Shown here in pieces: positions 46,106 through 57,675 of a DNA stretch of 64,000 bases. Source of the DNA: Owenia fusiformis (taxonomy: Eukaryota > Annelida > Polychaeta > Sabellida > Oweniidae); contig CAIIXF020000001.1 in the NCBI GenBank assembly GCA_903813345.2, positions 6,327,098 to 6,391,097 on the forward strand, in the 5' to 3' direction. The translations under genes and the position numbers were made by a program. Position 1 is the stretch's first letter. Each line of letters starts with the position of its first letter. The notes under the pieces were generated by a model, which saw nothing but the letters and a program-made list of their open reading frames with translations, was not told the DNA's origin and ran no database searches.

Positions 46106-48940
46106 CGCTATATTAATATAACAAGGTTATCATATCATGCCAATAGTTAGATGGTTAACTAATATCAACACAAAATAATAATACACGATAATTAAAAAAA
46201 TAAACCTCGGTATTCGGGCCTAAAATCCAAGGATACGTGTACCATTACTTAAGTGTAAGCTGCAATACCATATCGAATACCTGTACCATTACTCAATAAT
46301 AACCACTAGTAAGACCATAATAACAAGCTTAATAACTAGCTTATCCGAAGTTATTCCATACGATTTTGTCTTGTGACTTGAAATCAATGATACGTGATTT
46401 TGGGCTTGTATTCTTACATGATATGTATAAAAATGGCGAGAACATTATACATGACATGGCTGGAAATTAAAACGTTTAAAAAGATATTGAGACACACAAT
46501 CAACTAATCTGTCAACAATTGCGTGTCAAATAACTTATTTCCTAAATCAAGCCTGCTTTGAAAAGAACTTATGAGACATGATAATAAAAATATGGATGAT
46601 AAATAATGATAAAAATATGGATGATAAATTCTCAAATTTTGGGCAAGTTTACCAATCTAGATTTTCAGGAGGCATGTGAGAATCAAAGTTTGCTGCTTGT
46701 CAGTATTACTGATACAAGTGCCTGTTGGTGAAGGGTGTTTTAGGTGCATAAATCAATGAAAATTCGTTGATAAATTACATACAAAATACATTATAATTAC
46801 TCGATGAGTTGTCTATTCCATAATTATGTACACCATGCAAAATGTTATACAAACAGAACAAAATAACTCTGTGTGAGTTATCAGTGCAATTATGGAACCT
46901 TTGTTAAATTCTCAAACACATCGTCTGCCCCACCCACCCAAGCTTCGCATTTCGAGGGGCCTGTCAGTCACCCAAGCTACATAGTAGGTCAACTTGCCGC
47001 CATTGAGACGGCATTTTCACCTAAGAAAATATTTACATTACTAAATCAATACGACTCAATAGATTCTTTTGTACCAACGTCTTCAGATATATTCAACATT
47101 ATAATGAAGAGTGTTTTACTTTGCTTCACAATTGGGAGGATTATATGTCAAAATTAACGTGCAGAATCAATTGTTAAATAGAAATGAATGCGTCGAAAAG
47201 CAAATCCCTTGTGGCTGTTATTCCCCACAATGTAATGTTGTGGTAAAGCAGGTAGGACAAAATGCAGATTAAGGTATCGAGGGGTGTGCTGTGACGTGGC
47301 AATCAATTGATATGGGTGCTGAGCCATAGCTCGACAATATGTCCAATAGAGACCACACTGATCAATGGATATCTAAACATGGGCATTTGCTCGTAATCTA
47401 AATATTCCATTCTTTCCGAACACAAAAGTATTTGTTCCCTAGGGACAATGTGCAACCTGTTTTGTATGGCGATCCCAAGCCAGGGGTCGTAATGTGGTGG
47501 ACTCTGTTGCAACTTACCATACCATGCCATCGAAGATGGGACAATCGAACGTTACAACGTTTTTCTTCGGGTCCCAAAAAAGATATTTTATATGAAACAC
47601 CAGCCTGAGACAAAAGTCTAAAAGATAACATGATAGTGCATAAAAACAACGATTAACCACATTCAATGCAAAAATGAACGTTAACGTCTGATCTTTGCAT
47701 CTACTTTCTAAAGAATGAATTGTGATTTGTACTTTGAACTATTGCATTCATGAAAGTACCGGCGTTTAGTTTACAGATCTCTCTCACATGGATTTGTTCC
47801 TCTATGCTATTCATTTGTTCAATAAGGGACGTATCATGTTTCTCATTCATGGACATACACCGTGTATTGACTCACCATCGGTTTGTTTGCTAGCTTCTTA
47901 CATAGCTCTTTCACTATGAATCTCACGTTATCCTGTCGATGTTGTCCAACTCAGCATACATTGGCAATCTACTTTGCCATGTAAGAGCATATTTGAAATA
48001 GTTTGAATTACTCCAGAGCCGTTACTCAGCTGAGATAATCCCTTTTCAACTGACCAATGTGCCAACAAATTAAAGTCCCACCAATTCTATGCCATAGTTT
48101 AGTTGTGTAATATGGAATAAATTATTTGGCACCATTTATCATACGTAATAGTCCATGGTACTATAGCAGAAAAGATCTTTGGTATACCTACCTTCTTATG
48201 GTAACGTTGAAAGAACGCTGAAGATGACGCTTGGGTGTATCAATCATACATTTCTTTATTTAGCTAAATGCAGTGCTTATCTGCCCCCTCTCTAATGCCG
48301 TTCACTCTCCAGAGGTTCGTTATACACATTTTGCCGTTTTTGAAAAAGTCATTTTCCAAAGGTTGTCAATTAAAATAAGAACAAACTGAACCAGTGTGGT
48401 CCCGTTCAAACTTTGCAGCACCAGTATCTTCCAAAACATCCCCTTCTGTTGATTAAGATACCCATAAATTGGCAACATATAGCGTAGCTGAGATTGCACC
48501 ATAACTCAGCTATGCCAACATCTTGCCTAGTTTGGGACCGTTTTGGAAGTATTTTGTTTATCAGTTCCATCAAATTTATATTTTAGGAGAGTTCAATCTG
48601 CAAATTAAAGAAAACAGTCATGCACGTTTCAGTTGAGGTTTATAGAAAACGAACCGAAAAGACCAGGATAAAATGGTATGAATCAGTACCACGAACTCAT
48701 GATTATGAATCAGTCTAATAATGACTTACCATAATATCCTATTATTCTATCTTTTTTCAATTAAATTCACGAAAACCTCGACCAAACACAGTCCTTTGCG
48801 TTGTTAAAGGTTTACACTGACTTTCTTTAAAATATAGTAGAACTTCTTCGGTAAACTTTCGGGTTATCTCACAGTCGAGCCTCAAAGGAGGTACTTCAGT
48901 TCTATTTTACAATAAACACATGTTTTTTCTCTGCACTTAG
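46106..48940. other. Intergenic, no supported gene
   Basis: AT-rich. Frames at 46873-47157 (plus), 47303-47649 (minus) and 48320-48502 (minus) were read and show no known family or clean exon borders. The sequence near 48495 shares ctgagttatggtg with 5210. Confidence 0.4.
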
Positions 48941-49057
48941 GCTGCATACCATTGGCCACTACACCTTATCAAAGGATATGACAACACAAAGATGGATTAC
49001 AATCTAGAAGATCTTGTTAAATACAGTGATGCATCTACACTCAATTTATTGTCATAG
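48941..49057 (+). other. Possible terminal exon of an unknown gene
   Basis: Follows a strong acceptor (gttttttctctgcacttag). It reads AAYHWPLHLIKGYDNTKMDY and 18 further residues to TAG, phase 0. Unrecognised; no upstream partner exon or AATAAA within 100 bp was identified. A chance open frame of 39 codons is possible. Confidence 0.2.
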
Positions 49058-52000
49058 GGTTGGGTATGAACTCACATTTAGCGTCAGTGGAGGTCATGTA
49101 ATTTTGAATCAGTTGTATATTTAAATCTATTTTAAACAAAGATTCGTGTAGTTTTGAAGGCTATTTAATCGGGGACATGTTTTAGCATAGTGTCAAATGC
49201 TGTTTTTGGTGCAAAGCATCATATCCTAATATGTGTCATTCATGCTTTGAGTATCAATATTAAAAAGGAATTCTGAACCTACTCCTTGGTTTAAGCCACT
49301 GTTTAAGCAGTCGTTCAAAGTTCATGTTTCTCGTGACAGCAGTCCCTCCATCGCTGGCTTGATAAGCAACAATTCCTGTAACTTGTGTAATCTAGTTTTG
49401 AAGAATTCTTAGATCTTGGAAATTAGAAATACTTGGAATGAAACAGTTAATTCGTCAGTCGAAAGTATTATATTAAGAACAAAAATCACTTACTTCTTTT
49501 AATTTCATTGAGTCTTCATATGTGTAAACGCAACCCTTTTAAATTCTAGAGTAATATGCTTCCAAACTATAGCCGAAACTTAGTAGTATTGCCAACAATC
49601 CTTATTAAGTATATATTTACAAATTTACTTATTGATTTATCTAAATATTCTAAGGTCTAATGCAAAATTATCAACTACACAGGTGTAAAATTATTAATTT
49701 GCAAGTAAACAAATTATATTTGTTTTAATTCGATTCGGTTTCTCTGAAACTCCACATTCATTGACATGGGTGGGGTATTAATCTGCTAACAAACAACTAA
49801 ATGTTGATGAAACACTTCAACTATAATGGAAAATGTTCATAATTATTTCAGCTGTGTACTTGGAAAAGCTTTGCAAAACTGTGTCTAACACTTTGATATT
49901 GACCAGGCTAACGCCACTGATATTTTCAACATTTTTGGTTTTTTCTCCCTCCGTGGATCTTGGATTTACAATCTGAATGGTTTATTTTAAAAGAAGACCT
50001 TCCTAATAAATTGCAGTAACATTCACTAAATATCTAATTCTACCTTCTGGTACTATTTTGCATCCGCTGGACTTACATTATGCAGGGTTTTCACAATGCC
50101 TTCTACAGATTCGTTGTTATAAGGAATTTACTCTCATTCAGGTATAGTGTATTATTATACATTGCGGGTTACTTAACCCGTAGCTTGTTTTGATTTTGGA
50201 TTTGGACAGGCTTTATAGTTCTTTATATGATTTAATAAAATATATCAATAATTATAATATGAAAATGGGACATTATACAGGTCTTTTAGAATAAGCATTT
50301 GGTAGAATGTAAAGGTCTTCTTGATATGTGAAGCTCATTGCACTCTATAGAAGTAAAAATTCTCGAAGTCAAAAGATAACGTACAAAAACGCCTATGGGC
50401 AAATATTATTGAATATGTTTGCCGATTGTTTCCAAAAGCTGTTGTGAACGACCCCTGTATGGGGAATAGAAGTTTCTCACTTTTCTCATGAATTGTTTAG
50501 ACAGAGAAAGTATATTCATCTTCTCCTTTCTTTCATGCACAAAGTGGGCTTTCTTCAATTAATCTTAAAGAAAATGTTAGTTTGCATACTTTGTTTGCTT
50601 TAAACCTCCTGCTGAATGTGAAAATATATTACTATTTGCCGGCTTGTACGAGGATAAATAGTAAATGGAGCATTAAACTGATTGAACATTTATTAACTCT
50701 GTTTCAACTGAAACAGACTGCATCCAAAAATACATATATTCTAAAAATGTAATGATTCAATTTTGAACTCAAATTCGATGGCGTCATGAAAATATTTGAT
50801 TGCTTAACTTTTGTTGATTAAAAATGTTTAATCGAAGAGAAATAATTAGTAATATTTTGAATATATCTGATCCACCTATATCGATTCAGATATATATTGC
50901 GCAGAAACGAGCGCTGTTGATAATTATAGAAAATAACAGACGCCATTTTGAATATTTCTAATTATCCTTACATAATTTTTTCTTAATTCATATGTTGCTT
51001 ATGTGAGTTTTTATTTGCTATTTTTGAAAAATAAGTTAAACCTTCCCTGAAATCGTGTAAGATAGAACACATTATTAGATACGCCTATTATTAGATTCAT
51101 AATTACATTTCGAATCGAAACCAAAATACTTTTGCATTATTTTCACATGAATTAATTTACAACTAGCGTATGTTACACTTCTTTCCATGTTTCACGGGGA
51201 TAACTTACCGTTTTGTCTGTTGAAGGTCTTGAAATGTAAGTTATCGGTTTCTAAAAAACGAAATATTTAAATCGCCATTACGTTTTTGATCGAACTCAAG
51301 ATTTTACCTTCACCATCGATGCATCCCTTGCTGTATCTGTTGAGTGAAGTTCTTCACGATGCATTAAGTTGTTCTACACATGTTCACTCCTAATGTACTC
51401 TGGCTTACTTCAACAATATATGCTTCCTTTCACCAGAAGTTATTGTTAATGTTTAATGTACAATTGTGCGTCCTCAATGAAAGTCTTATAATAATGTATG
51501 CCCATTCGTTGGTATGTACATAAGGGTGTATGCATTATTTAAGAACCTCCAGGTTTAAATAAACTCGGGGGTGGTGCGATCCAAAAGGGGTGGGTGGCCT
51601 CCGAGCACGAACACCAAACTTTGAGAATCAAGTTATGTCTTATGTTTGTACTGTATCCAAATTAATTGATGTGACTAACTATGTTCATCGTTTTATAACA
51701 GAATAAATTGCCATACCAACATAAGCAAAAATCAATGGACATGTTTGAGTAAAGATATCAAATCTCACCACGTCAAGTTTGCACTACTGATACGCCTTGA
51801 AAGACGCGAATCCCTAGACAATCTTTGAAAAAGATGCCAATATTATCATCTGATGTATCAAAGGGCCCCTCATATTCAAAATGTTTCAAATGATTGTATA
51901 AATATTTTCTAAAATAATTTCCAAAACTGTTGCTGAACCGGTCTATACTCCAAATGAAGCATAAATTTAGACATATTTTCCTTGTTTAATTTATCAATTG

Positions 52001-52497
52001 TGAAGAATGATGCTTGCATCAATTTAAGAAAACGACCAAGATAAGAGAGCATTCATAAGTATGATTAGTCCCCGGGGATTAGTAATGGACCTCTATCCTC
52101 ATTATTGATTCTACGTACAGACTGTATCTCTGAGTTCTTTATGATGAATTTCGGGATTTATTATAGCTATGTCAAGCGTCTCTGATCAAAAAATCGACAT
52201 ACAGACAACCAAATTCAGAGTTGAACCGCAAATTCAGTCAACATCCTTCCACCCCTCGTTTTCATACGATGCGATACATTTCGCGCCAAATCCACAATTT
52301 AATCCTTGGCTGTATTTGCAATGTATGCCATATATGTACCACGCGAAATATGGTGGTTTAATAATGTTTGCAGAACTTTGTCAGTTTTAACAACATATTC
52401 AACAATAGTAATGTGTTCGTACACTAAAGTTAAATGACTTAATCAAGGTGAGGTTTGAATCCCACTGTGTTCTACCACATTGAATATATTCCCCCTC
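49058..52497. other. Intergenic, AT-rich
   Basis: No gene or clear repeat was recognised. The frame at 52169-52390 (plus, 73 codons) has a less AT-biased composition but no known motif. Confidence 0.4.
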
Positions 52498-52598
52498 AGA
52501 ATATATAGTCCGGGGACCATATATCTTAGTTCCCATGTCGGAGTACCTTGGTTCCTTTTGCCTTACCCGGAACGTGGGACCCGACTATATTATAAAAA
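52498..52598. repeat. Weak fold-back around a C/G-rich core
   Basis: tatatagtccggggacc pairs imperfectly with gggacccgactatatta. Confidence 0.45.
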
Positions 52599-54636
52599 AT
52601 GTTTTTAAAATCCATCTCGAACTATGTATAAAGACGGACAATAGTTCGTTGACGGCCATCTTGGGTTCTAGTTCTTAAATGTATTGAGATATCGTTAGAA
52701 TTATTCAAAGTATTTAGTTGAGACAAGTTATTAAAGAGAGAATCAGATCTAGTGAGCAGCCTAACAAAAAAATTGTTTCAATTTTAGAATATTACTGGCT
52801 CGTGTCTTCCTTTTCATGTCTATTTTCTAAAAACACCCAAAGTGCACAGTTTATTTCAGGAAAACTTTAGATTTTTACAATAATGTATTACTTTTCTATA
52901 AGAATGGTTACCATTCTTATTATTTGGGAGAATTTAAACATTTTTCACCCATTTTTGCACTTAGAATCCCTTATAACTTCACCAATTCATAACATATCGT
53001 GAATCTTTTGGGATGTTGCTTGTAATTTTGTCACCCCCATAGATCTGATTCGCCTTTAGTTTGGAGGCAGAAACAGATGTAGGTGCATTAATGCGTCTCT
53101 GGGCCTTTATTCATTTCTGAGATTTGTCACTGCCCTAGAGGCGCATTCCTGCCATGTTAATTTTCCAAAAGTTGAGAACCTGAAAAACTCCAAATCTGGC
53201 ATAACATTTTGGGTCCAAAAGATGTGGACCCCAAATCTTTATGGGGCTCAACTAGTGGGCCTTTTTGGGCATTACTTAGCCTTTTTGGGCCTTTTAGGCC
53301 AATTGTCATTTTTGGACTTAGGGGCCCGGAATTCTTTTCCAAAGTTTGAAATTTTAAGAATAGTTTCCTCGGATGGGTAACTGAATTAAAATGTGTATCA
53401 AAAGAGCATCTTGATTCACAAGGTTTCAGTTGCTCCAAATTATTAACACAGCTTGGAAGTCGAAGATGTCGTCAAGTGGGCATAATTGTCTGTTCAAGTT
53501 GACCCTGGATCCATTTCTCAAGTTCTATTCTAGTATTTTGGATTATTTCTCTTGGATATTGTCTCAATTGTCTCTGGTGCTGCTATGATTAATACTGAAG
53601 ATGATTTTAGGAGTTTACTAATATCTTAAAGAAACAGCCACTTGCCTAATGCACATCCTTTAGAGAACATGGACTATCCATTGGTAAGCACGTCATGACA
53701 CTGTAAATGAATAAAGGGATAGATCCATGGGTAATGGACCGGGTAAATGAACTAAGGCACGATCGTAAATCGAAATCTTTCATGAGAACTTGAGATGCTT
53801 TATTTTTGCATGGGTCAACAGTTAAGAGAATGTTAACAATAAATCGCTTAATGAATAGGTGCAGGGCTGAGGCCCGGGTATACAGTCATTAATAAAAAAG
53901 CAGTCTTATTCTTATTCAATGTAAGTAATATAGTAAAAGAATTAATATACTATATTAGTATTAATATACATGTATACACCACGCATTACCAACTCAGTGC
54001 ACAAGGGGACTTTTTAAACATTTTTAACGTATTCCTGGGCCTCTGGTGCAGGGTATGGTGGTCTTCTGTGTTTTTTACTGATGCGATGATTCTTAGGTAT
54101 ATGTGATCTGTTTAAATAGGCGCAATGCCAAAGCGTCCAAAAGTCAATCGTTTTGCTAAACATCAAGCAGGTGAAGTCTACACAAATATAAGCATGTCAG
54201 TTAAAAATGGTGATGTATGCGCTTTCATTCAATATAAAAAGCTCTCGAAAATAATTTCCCTAAGTTTGCGTGTTTTTGGAAGAAACGGGTGTCAACATGC
54301 ATGTTTCATAATTCACTGTTCATATTTTGCTTTTATCGTTAAAATAAAGACAATTAATACGATTTACATTATATATATAATGGATAATGATTCATTGTGA
54401 TCTGTATAGATGAGTTACTGTACAATTACACCTAGCGTGGGGGTCGAAATACATCAATTAAGGTGCCCGCTGAAAATATGAGGAGATCCCGCTTAAAACA
54501 CGAGCAGATTTCACGAGTACCCACTTCGATCACGAGCAAGTCTTAACATTAGTAATATATATATAATATATAGTGATATGTTAAGCAACATATGTGTAGC
54601 AACATCGCAAATATTTTTCTCTGCAAATCATCATCC
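52599..54636. other. Intergenic, no supported gene
   Basis: Contains short gcctttttgggc repeats (~53258-53300). A 15-codon lead at 54125 (MPKRPKVNRFAKHQA) precedes a possible donor cag|gtgaag. No protein could be assigned. Confidence 0.35.
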
Positions 54637-54642
54637 ATTTCA

Positions 54643-55505
54643 CAGGCCTGTCAACTTGGGAACACCTAACATGAGTGACTTGGAAATGTTGAACACCTCT
54701 CCTCAAAATGTGGACACCAGAGGGGGAGAAACACCAGGGTTCAAAGATGACATACGCTTATAATGTAAATCTGTATTGAGATGACATCGTCGCTGATTGG
54801 TCAAAAGTCGACAAACAAATGACGTCATCAATGGCGGTTTTAACATTTTCGAAATACGCTTCGAGTAATATTATGTTCATTTCTGGCGTGTTAATCAATA
54901 TCATAGCTTCTCATCTCACATCAAGATAAAGAAAGGCGTACGGAATATGCCTATATCAATCAAAACATCCCATCGAAGTGTAGTATTTGATAACTAGCCG
55001 ATGAAAATTCGAACGAACGAAGGTGGTAAGCAAGGGAGGTAACTATGTCTGTCATCTTTAAACTCTGGGGCTTTCCCTCCTCTTTGTGGACACCTTGGTC
55101 CAAATCTGAACACCTTGATCCAAATTTTGAACACCTTGGTTTAAATACTTATTACATCTTGCCAAATTTTGAACACCTCAAATTTTTCGCTACGCTCGCG
55201 TTTCAAACATCCATCAACGGGGGGGGGGGTAGGTACGTGAAATTTCGAACGGAATGCGTGACATATACGTAATTCGCGTGAAAAGTCCGAACGAAATGCG
55301 TACATTTTTTTCCGGCGTTCGTATTTTTGCTGTGTAGACGATCTTTTTTTATAAACTTTCTACAGAAATATTTTTGCTTGACAATTACCAGGTAAAATGC
55401 GTATTTGCGTGACATTTTCTGTCACGCAAAAATAACTGGCGTGACTTCAAATTCTTCAGCAAATGCGTGACAAATACGCAAATTGCGGGACAGTTGACAG
55501 GCCTG
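54643..55505. mobile_element. 863 bp inverted-repeat DNA element, 6 bp target duplication
   Basis: Ends caggcctgtcaact and agttgacaggcctg are perfect 14 bp inverted repeats. It is flanked by atttca (54637-54642 and 55506-55511). Inside are repeated caccttggtccaaat blocks, a 9-base G run, and gtgacattttctgtcacgcaa palindromes. No transposase; related to 17641. Confidence 0.85.
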
Positions 55506-55677
55506 ATTTCAGGTAGATTTATCCATCTGTTAGCATTATGATAAAAAAATTAAATATGTATTTGTAAATAGATTTTGTACATTTCGGAGCTAAACGTATA
55601 TCATACATAATTCGTGCATGCATGAGTTCGTTCGTTCGTTTGCAAATGCGTTCCTTCTTTCGTTCGTGCGTTCGTCC

Positions 55678-56259
55678 CATAGGCTAAGGGTTAAGTAATA
55701 GTAAGCTGTATATATAAGAGACAGGTGAACAACTCTGACTTAGACCACTTGTTAAGATGGAGATTTCAACCATATTTAGTGTATTATTTTCAAAAAGCCA
55801 TGGGGAGTTGATATAAAATTGATAGTTTGTAGCTCTTACCTAAGATTGAAACTCAGTCAGATGATATAGAGTGAATAATGCTGTCTAAAAGAGAGAATTT
55901 CTGAAAACCTACAATTGCCTGGCAAGTTCATTAGTAAACAAGTGATCTGATTGGTCACTGCTGACCTCCCTGACCTCCACCAGTGACAATCAGTTTCAGC
56001 TTGCCAGGCAATTGTAGGTTTCCATAGTTGTTGTTTTATATGCAGTATAATATGCAGTTTTTAGATAAAGATTTGAAAAAAACAATGATATAAGTTTGAA
56101 AAACACTTTGAAGAAGATTTTGGAGAAATTTTGGAATAAAATTTGATACCAGTAAGGAGAACTAGTGCCAAGACTAAAAAAATTTGAATAATTTTCAATC
56201 TTACTTGTGGACCTGTCTCTTATATATACAGCTTACTATTACTTAACCCTTAGCCTATG
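55678..56259. mobile_element. 582 bp hAT-type MITE, 8 bp target duplication, nested hairpin
   Basis: The ~48 bp inverted ends start cataggctaaggg and run to agagacag. The flanks are gttcgtcc on both sides (55670-55677, 56260-56267). Inside, 55912-56018 forms a second hairpin from cctacaattgcctggcaag and its inverse. No transposase; same family as 9231-9321. Confidence 0.88.
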
Positions 56260-56459
56260 GTTCGTCCATACATCTGTCCGTTTAATCACACGCTATTTTT
56301 TCATTCGTCCGTCCGTCCATCAGTCTGTCCGTTCCTCTTTTGTTTGTTTGTTTGCAGGTTTTCGTTCTACCGTTTTGTTTGGTGAGTTTAATTAATTAAG
56401 TACCACAGAGAGAACATAAATGAAGAGTTTAATTAATTAAGTACCACAGAGAGAACATG
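56260..56459. repeat. Short repeats: gtcc-rich run and a 35 bp direct duplication
   Basis: The block gagtttaattaattaagtac..agagagaacat occurs twice in a row at ~56383-56458. The preceding stretch is rich in gtccgtcc. Confidence 0.7.
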
Positions 56460-57315
56460 TAAGCAAGCAAGGAAATAAGTAATCAATCAAGTAGGGAGGC
56501 AATAGAGGAAGTAATCAAGGAAGTTATATTGGAAGTAATAAAGACAATAAGAAGAAAATTGGAAAGTAAGTAAGCAAGAAGGAAGGAAAGAAAGAAGGGA
56601 GGAAGGAAAGAGTTGAGGAAGTAAGTGGGAAGGAAGGAACAAATGAGAAGGAAGACGGGAAAGAAAAAAGGAAGAAGGTAAGAAAGTAATTAGGAAGGAG
56701 GGAAAGGGAAAAAATAAGGAAGAAGGTAGGAGAGTAAGTAAGAAGGGAAGAGGACGGAAGAATGAAGAATGGGCACGCTCGTCGGGGAGCTGTAGTGTAC
56801 CGACCCAGATACTAGACTCGAAAGAGAAACTTAAGGTAGGAGAGTAAGTAAGAAGAGAAGAGGGCGGAAGAATGAAGAAAGGAAGTAGGTGAGGGAGTGA
56901 GGAAGGAAGAATTGAAGGAGGGAAGGAATGGAACAGGGAAGGAAAAGTGTAAGGAAGTAAGACCAAGGGAAGGACGAATTGAAGGAAGAAAGGAAGTAAG
57001 CGAGAAAGGAAGGAAGAATGTTGGGAAGTAATAGGAAGTAAATAAGAAAGAATGGGAGGAAGGAAAGAAAAAGGAAGGAAGTGATTAAGTAATGGAGGGA
57101 AGGAGGAAAAGAAGTTAATTAATAAGAAAGGAAAGAAGGTAATTAGGGGGATATAAAGAGGGAAGAAAGGAATCCGAGAAATAGGAGGGAGGGAGGGAGG
57201 GAAGAAAGGAATACGAGGAGTAGGAGGAAGGGAGGGAGGGAGGGAGGAAGGAAGGGAGGAAGGTAGGAAGGGAGGAAGGTAGGAAGGAAGGAAGGAAGGA
57301 AGGAATGAAGGAATA
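56460..57315. repeat. ~850 bp GA-rich (polypurine) tract
   Basis: Nearly all purine on the plus strand (ggaagg, gaagtaag, aggaagga runs), broken by a short mixed insert near 56770-56830. The minus-strand frames of Ser/Pro/Leu/Phe are low-complexity by-products. Confidence 0.95.
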
Positions 57316-57675
57316 GGACTGTTTCCCCAGATCTATTTTTGTATGATAAGGTCAACATTATATTTCTATTCAAATTCTATCATTGTTAAACTATATATCT
57401 GCTTTAAATAGCCTGGACTATTAGCCCGTTGCAGATTATTGATGTCACGAAATTGCAGGAATTCAAATTTCGTGACATATTAGACGTAATCTTTAAGTGT
57501 AAAAGCCGGAAGTTGGAGAATTTTAAACAGATATCAACATTTTCCTTCGAAATCCTCATAACACCAGTTTCTGATGATAAATGACAGTCTAGCGTATCAA
57601 GGTGAGTGACAAATAAAGATGAGATGAGGTGGTAGACTGGAAAAATCAATTTTCCGCGAAATTCCGTGCGAAAAA

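Noticed and set aside
46873-47157. 94-codon plus-strand frame with mixed composition.
   Set aside because: No recognisable motif, no splice or promoter support; left as unassigned.
52169-52390. 73-codon plus-strand frame, less AT-biased, containing NPWLYLQ.
   Set aside because: A short receptor-like string alone is not evidence; no membrane segments or exon borders.
52440-52480. ggtttgaatccc, a good B-box sequence.
   Set aside because: No A box or acceptor-stem pairing upstream, so not called as tRNA.
55700-55725. tataagagacag resembles the inner part of the Tn5/Nextera mosaic end, suggesting adapter contamination.
   Set aside because: It lies within 48 bp inverted ends of a MITE with an 8 bp target duplication, and a diverged copy at 9231-9321 has the same context.
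56487-57373. Minus-strand Ser/Pro/Leu/Phe-rich frames.
   Set aside because: They are the translation of the GA-rich tract; low complexity only.
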